Translations under genes and position numbers: made by a program
Source of the DNA: Bacteroides sp.
GTDB taxonomy: Bacteria > Bacteroidota > Bacteroidia > Bacteroidales > Muribaculaceae
Direction: 5' to 3'
Assembly (NCBI GenBank): GCA_014802435.1
Contig: JAAVCG010000005.1
Location: 295,994 to 359,993 of the forward strand
Length of the DNA stretch: 64,000 bases
Shown here: one piece after another, positions 61,660 to 64,000 of the stretch
Layout of the letters: each line of letters starts with the position of its first letter
Position numbering within the stretch: the stretch's first letter is position 1
Notes under the pieces: generated by a model
Seen by the model: the letters and a program-made list of their open reading frames with translations, nothing else
Told to the model about the DNA's origin: nothing
The model's database searches: none

Positions 61660-62793
61660 TTAGAATCGGAGGCCAATAATGAAGTTGCCCGTTTGAGTGG
61701 AGTTAAACAGTGAATAGTGGCGGTTAAGGATGAACCCGCCGTTAAATTTGCCAACCAAGCCGACGAAGAGCATCCCGTTATTATAGGTGAGCGATGTGCG
61801 GCCAAGGGCTCCGGCGCTGACCAATTCGCGGGATCGGCGATGTTCGGTATGCAGCTGTGACCTGCGATAACCGACAAAGGGCATCGCCGTGATATTAAAA
61901 AGGAAATGCTTATTGAGAACCCAGTTATAGGCATAGCCGCCAACGAGGGCATATTCCTTATAGTCAAAAGTATTGATGAGCGGAAACTCCGGATTAGCCT
62001 CCTTCATTTCGTCAGGCAAATCTGAAAAGTCCATGATTACTTTCCGGTGGGCCCACTGGAGGCCGCCGAGCCATGAGCCGGCGCTTCGGAGCTGATATTT
62101 TGAGTAAGCATAAGCGGCACTTTGGGAGTAACGCTGATGATTGAAAAAGTAGAATCCGGTAACTTGGGTCGTTGATGTTTCCAATCCCTCAAAAGGCATT
62201 CGCAGAAAGTCGGTGCCTTTGTCATATGAGCCGTATTTATCAATGTATGCCCCGCCCGATGTGTGGCGCGAGAGCGCCTCCAGCGAGAATCGGGAGCAGG
62301 TGAATGAAAATTCAAACGTGTTGCGCTTGTTTTTCTTACCATAGATACTTTCGTCCATGGCGCGGGTGTAAGTAAGCCCGACGGCCATAAACTGAATAGT
62401 CATACCAAGGTCGACGTTCATTTTCGAGCGGACTTCAACGTTATCATGGTTAAAGAGGTCAAAAACATAGCGGAAACTCTGATTCCAGGCATCGCATTTG
62501 ACAAGAAATTTCCAGTTTTTGCCCGTTGAGCGCACATAGGCCGGGTCATAGGAGTTAAAAGTCTTGTCGCCCCAGTTATAAACTTTCAGGCAGAATTGAG
62601 GAAAGCGGGGATACTTGATTCGCGGATCATTGATATGGAAATTGGTCTGCATGAGTTGCTGAAACCAATTCCCATGGAGCGGCGCCAGTGAATCATAGCG
62701 GGCCGAATGGTCAATGGAGTCCGAGTCAAGATATTCGGCCCGGAGGCCAAATGCCGAACAGAGCAGTAAAACAAGCAGCAGTAACTTCCTCAT
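61660..62793 (-). CDS. DUF4421 protein, probable outer-membrane barrel
   Basis: A signal peptide (LLLLVLLLCSAFGLRA) precedes a sequence of amphipathic strands rich in aromatic residues, ending in NFIIGLRF with a terminal Phe, the usual signature of an outer-membrane beta-barrel. Motifs such as VYNWGDKTFNSYDPAYV and NSGLFINAxYNY-like strands place it in DUF4421, restricted to Bacteroidota and of unknown function. The start overlaps the miaA stop by 4 bases. Length 377. Confidence 0.83.
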   Translation of the reverse strand: MRKLLLLVLLLCSAFGLRAEYLDSDSIDHSARYDSLAPLHGNWFQQLMQTNFHINDPRIKYPRFPQFCLKVYNWGDKTFNSYDPAYVRSTGKNWKFLVKCDAWNQSFRYVFDLFNHDNVEVRSKMNVDLGMTIQFMAVGLTYTRAMDESIYGKKNKRNTFEFSFTCSRFSLEALSRHTSGGAYIDKYGSYDKGTDFLRMPFEGLETSTTQVTGFYFFNHQRYSQSAAYAYSKYQLRSAGSWLGGLQWAHRKVIMDFSDLPDEMKEANPEFPLINTFDYKEYALVGGYAYNWVLNKHFLFNITAMPFVGYRRSQLHTEHRRSRELVSAGALGRTSLTYNNGMLFVGLVGKFNGGFILNRHYSLFNSTQTGNFIIGLRF

Positions 62794-63713
62794 TCGCGAA
62801 TCAGCTCCAAACTTTTTGAAATGAATTCGGGGTCGTCATGCTCAATCCAGTCAATATGAAACCCACGGCGTTCCATTCCGCGGAACCAGGTCATCTGCCG
62901 TTTGGCAAATTGATGAATGGCAATGAGCAGGTCGCGCTCCATCTCCTCGCGTGAGATTTGCCCCGTCGCATAAAGGGTCAGGAACTTATATTCCAGTCCA
63001 TAATATATAAGGTCATCAGCGGGGATACCTGAATCAAGGAGCCGGCGCACTTCGTCAACCATTCCGGCCTTGAGGCGCGCATGAAGCCGCTGCTCAATGC
63101 GGCGGCGGCGCTCCTCGCGGTCAATATTTACGCCGATTATGGCGGCACAGGGCAGAGGCTGAGAGGCCCTGAGGGGGTCAAGCTCCGGATGTTCCTGATA
63201 ATAAGTCTGAATTTCAATGGCGCGGATTGCGCGCGCACAGGTGTCAACGTCAGTAGTGTTATGCAGCTGCTTCATTGACGCCAGAATCTCAGTCAGTTCG
63301 TCAAGGCTCTTTCCGCGCAAACTGCTGCGCAGGGCCGGATTTTCAGGCACTTCCGGCAGGGCCAGGCCCTTGAGCAGGGACTCAACATAGAGCCCGGTGC
63401 CTCCACACAGAATCGGCCGATTGCCCCGCTCCTGAATCTCACGGATGGCCTGACGGGCATCTGACAGATACTCAAAGAGATTATACTTGCTTCCGGCCGG
63501 ACGGATATCAATCATATGATAAGGGACGGAGCCATATTCCTCCAGGTCCTTACCCGTGCCGAGGTCCATGCCGCTGTAAACCTGACGCGAATCGGCACTG
63601 ACAATCTCGCCATTACCCAGGGCCATGGCGAGATTGACGGCATGGCGGGTTTTTCCGCTCGCCGTCGGTCCGGTGACGACTATCAGTTTGTTATTTTCCA
63701 AGTTTGTCAACAA
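62790..63713 (-). CDS. miaA: tRNA dimethylallyltransferase
   Basis: MiaA adds a prenyl group to A37 of tRNAs that read U-starting codons. P-loop GPTASGKT (about 15-22), VSADSRQVYSGMDLGTGK with the DSRQ motif, and LCGGTGLYVESLL are diagnostic. No ATG is available; a TTG (63713, 63710 or 63701) must start it, and all of them lie within the peptidase gene's last codons. Length 307 is normal. It overlaps the DUF4421 gene. Confidence 0.94.
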   Translation of the reverse strand: MLTNLENNKLIVVTGPTASGKTRHAVNLAMALGNGEIVSADSRQVYSGMDLGTGKDLEEYGSVPYHMIDIRPAGSKYNLFEYLSDARQAIREIQERGNRPILCGGTGLYVESLLKGLALPEVPENPALRSSLRGKSLDELTEILASMKQLHNTTDVDTCARAIRAIEIQTYYQEHPELDPLRASQPLPCAAIIGVNIDREERRRRIEQRLHARLKAGMVDEVRRLLDSGIPADDLIYYGLEYKFLTLYATGQISREEMERDLLIAIHQFAKRQMTWFRGMERRGFHIDWIEHDDPEFISKSLELIRE

Positions 63714-64000
63714 AGAATTGCATCATGCGCGAATAAACAACCGCGCGGGTTCCACACCCGTTAATCGAATGGTTCATATTGGGGAACAGGAGCATATCGG
63801 GCCATTTGTTCTGATTAATCATCAGGGCCGTCAGCTCTATGGTGTTGCTCATATGAACGTTATCGTCGGCAGTGCCGGAAATGAGCAGAAGCGGGCAGTT
63901 GAGCTTGCTAACGCGGCTGATGGGGGCCGACTTTTCATATCCGGTTTCATTCTGACGCGGAGTTTGCATATAGCGTTCAGCATAGATAGTGTCATAATAT
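63691..64000 (-). CDS. DPP-IV-like S9 serine peptidase, C-terminal end (5' end outside window)
   Basis: The frame is open from the window edge. It reads YYDTIYAERYMQTP, then LLLISGTADDNVHMSNT and FPNMNHSINGCG, the Asp and His of the catalytic triad of prolyl oligopeptidase/dipeptidyl peptidase IV enzymes; the Ser lies upstream of the window. Only the last 102 residues or so are seen. Such enzymes in Bacteroidales release dipeptides from peptides for use as energy sources. It overlaps the miaA start. Confidence 0.88.
   Translation of the reverse strand, partial: YYDTIYAERYMQTPRQNETGYEKSAPISRVSKLNCPLLLISGTADDNVHMSNTIELTALMINQNKWPDMLLFPNMNHSINGCGTRAVVYSRMMQFFVDKLGK

Noticed and set aside
1..64000. 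Mobile elements, prophage, tRNA or rRNA genes
   Set aside because: No transposase, integrase, terminal inverted repeats, tRNA cloverleaf or rRNA segments were found by reading both strands.

Overview
This window reads as ordinary chromosomal DNA of a Bacteroidota bacterium, order Bacteroidales. A gut lineage close to Muribaculaceae is my best guess, and that part is inference. The clues are Bacteroides-type promoters (TTG, 20 bases, TAnnTTTG) with almost no Shine-Dalgarno sites, a FrdC-FrdA-FrdB type succinate/fumarate operon, a eukaryotic-type glycyl-tRNA synthetase, a ribosomal protein S16 with a long Ala/Glu tail, DUF4294 and DUF4421 proteins, lipoproteins, and secreted proteins ending in type IX secretion-like tails. 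I see no rRNA, tRNA, CRISPR array, transposase, integrase or phage gene. Coding density is very high, and no gene-free stretch exceeds about 210 bases.

The genes fall into six strand blocks. Block 1 (+, 1-7559): a cut-off aspartokinase, sppA, lpxK, purine nucleoside phosphorylase, thiL, an NlpC/P60 peptidase and an AraC/GyrI-like regulator, nearly all joined by 4-base overlaps. Block 2 (-, 15262-7531): pepD, a muramidase, an RluA-type pseudouridine synthase, fmt, clpC, a GrpB-like protein and an agmatine-deiminase-like protein. Block 3 (+, 15418-34170): an OmpH-like lipoprotein, a family 2 glycosyltransferase, dihydroorotase, a secreted endonuclease I, ddl, tilS, cdd, purL, an AmpG-like transporter, nadB, a DUF4294 protein, a MATE transporter, an Ig-like lipoprotein and an iron alcohol dehydrogenase. 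Block 4 (-, 41173-34146): glyS, lemA, an FKBP lipoprotein, metK, trmD, a glycosyltransferase, aroQ, an O-methyltransferase and a 3'-5' exonuclease. Block 5 (+, 41380-51470): sdhC/frdC, frdA, frdB, ftsY, rimO, an unassigned ATP-grasp-like enzyme, a GH110-like galactosidase, a zinc-ribbon/TM2 protein and an orphan protein. Block 6 (-, 64000-51435): the end of a DPP-IV-like peptidase, miaA, a DUF4421 protein, rpsP, a Sua5/YciO protein, a secreted propeller-like protein, rpsO, a PASTA protein, rluD, a PD40 protein, a PAP2 fusion protein, a nitroreductase, a Rossmann/DUF2520 protein, kdsC and maf.

Most genes serve housekeeping work: purine and pyrimidine synthesis, tRNA and rRNA modification, envelope biogenesis, anaerobic respiration and protein secretion. 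I found no clear new multi-gene system. The most unusual signals are (1) two leaders built from TAAAC-type heptanucleotide tandem repeats, one inside a 129-base stretch without a single G before ftsY; (2) three tail-to-tail junctions that all overlap, one of them a palindrome that encodes the ends of both proteins; (3) a predicted leaderless promoter touching the start codon of the PASTA gene; (4) a PAP2 phosphatase joined through an internal signal-peptide-like segment to a barrel-like domain; (5) a SdhC/FrdC anchor with an extra tail of about 100 residues; and (6) an uncharacterised ATP-grasp-like enzyme overlapping a GH110 gene.
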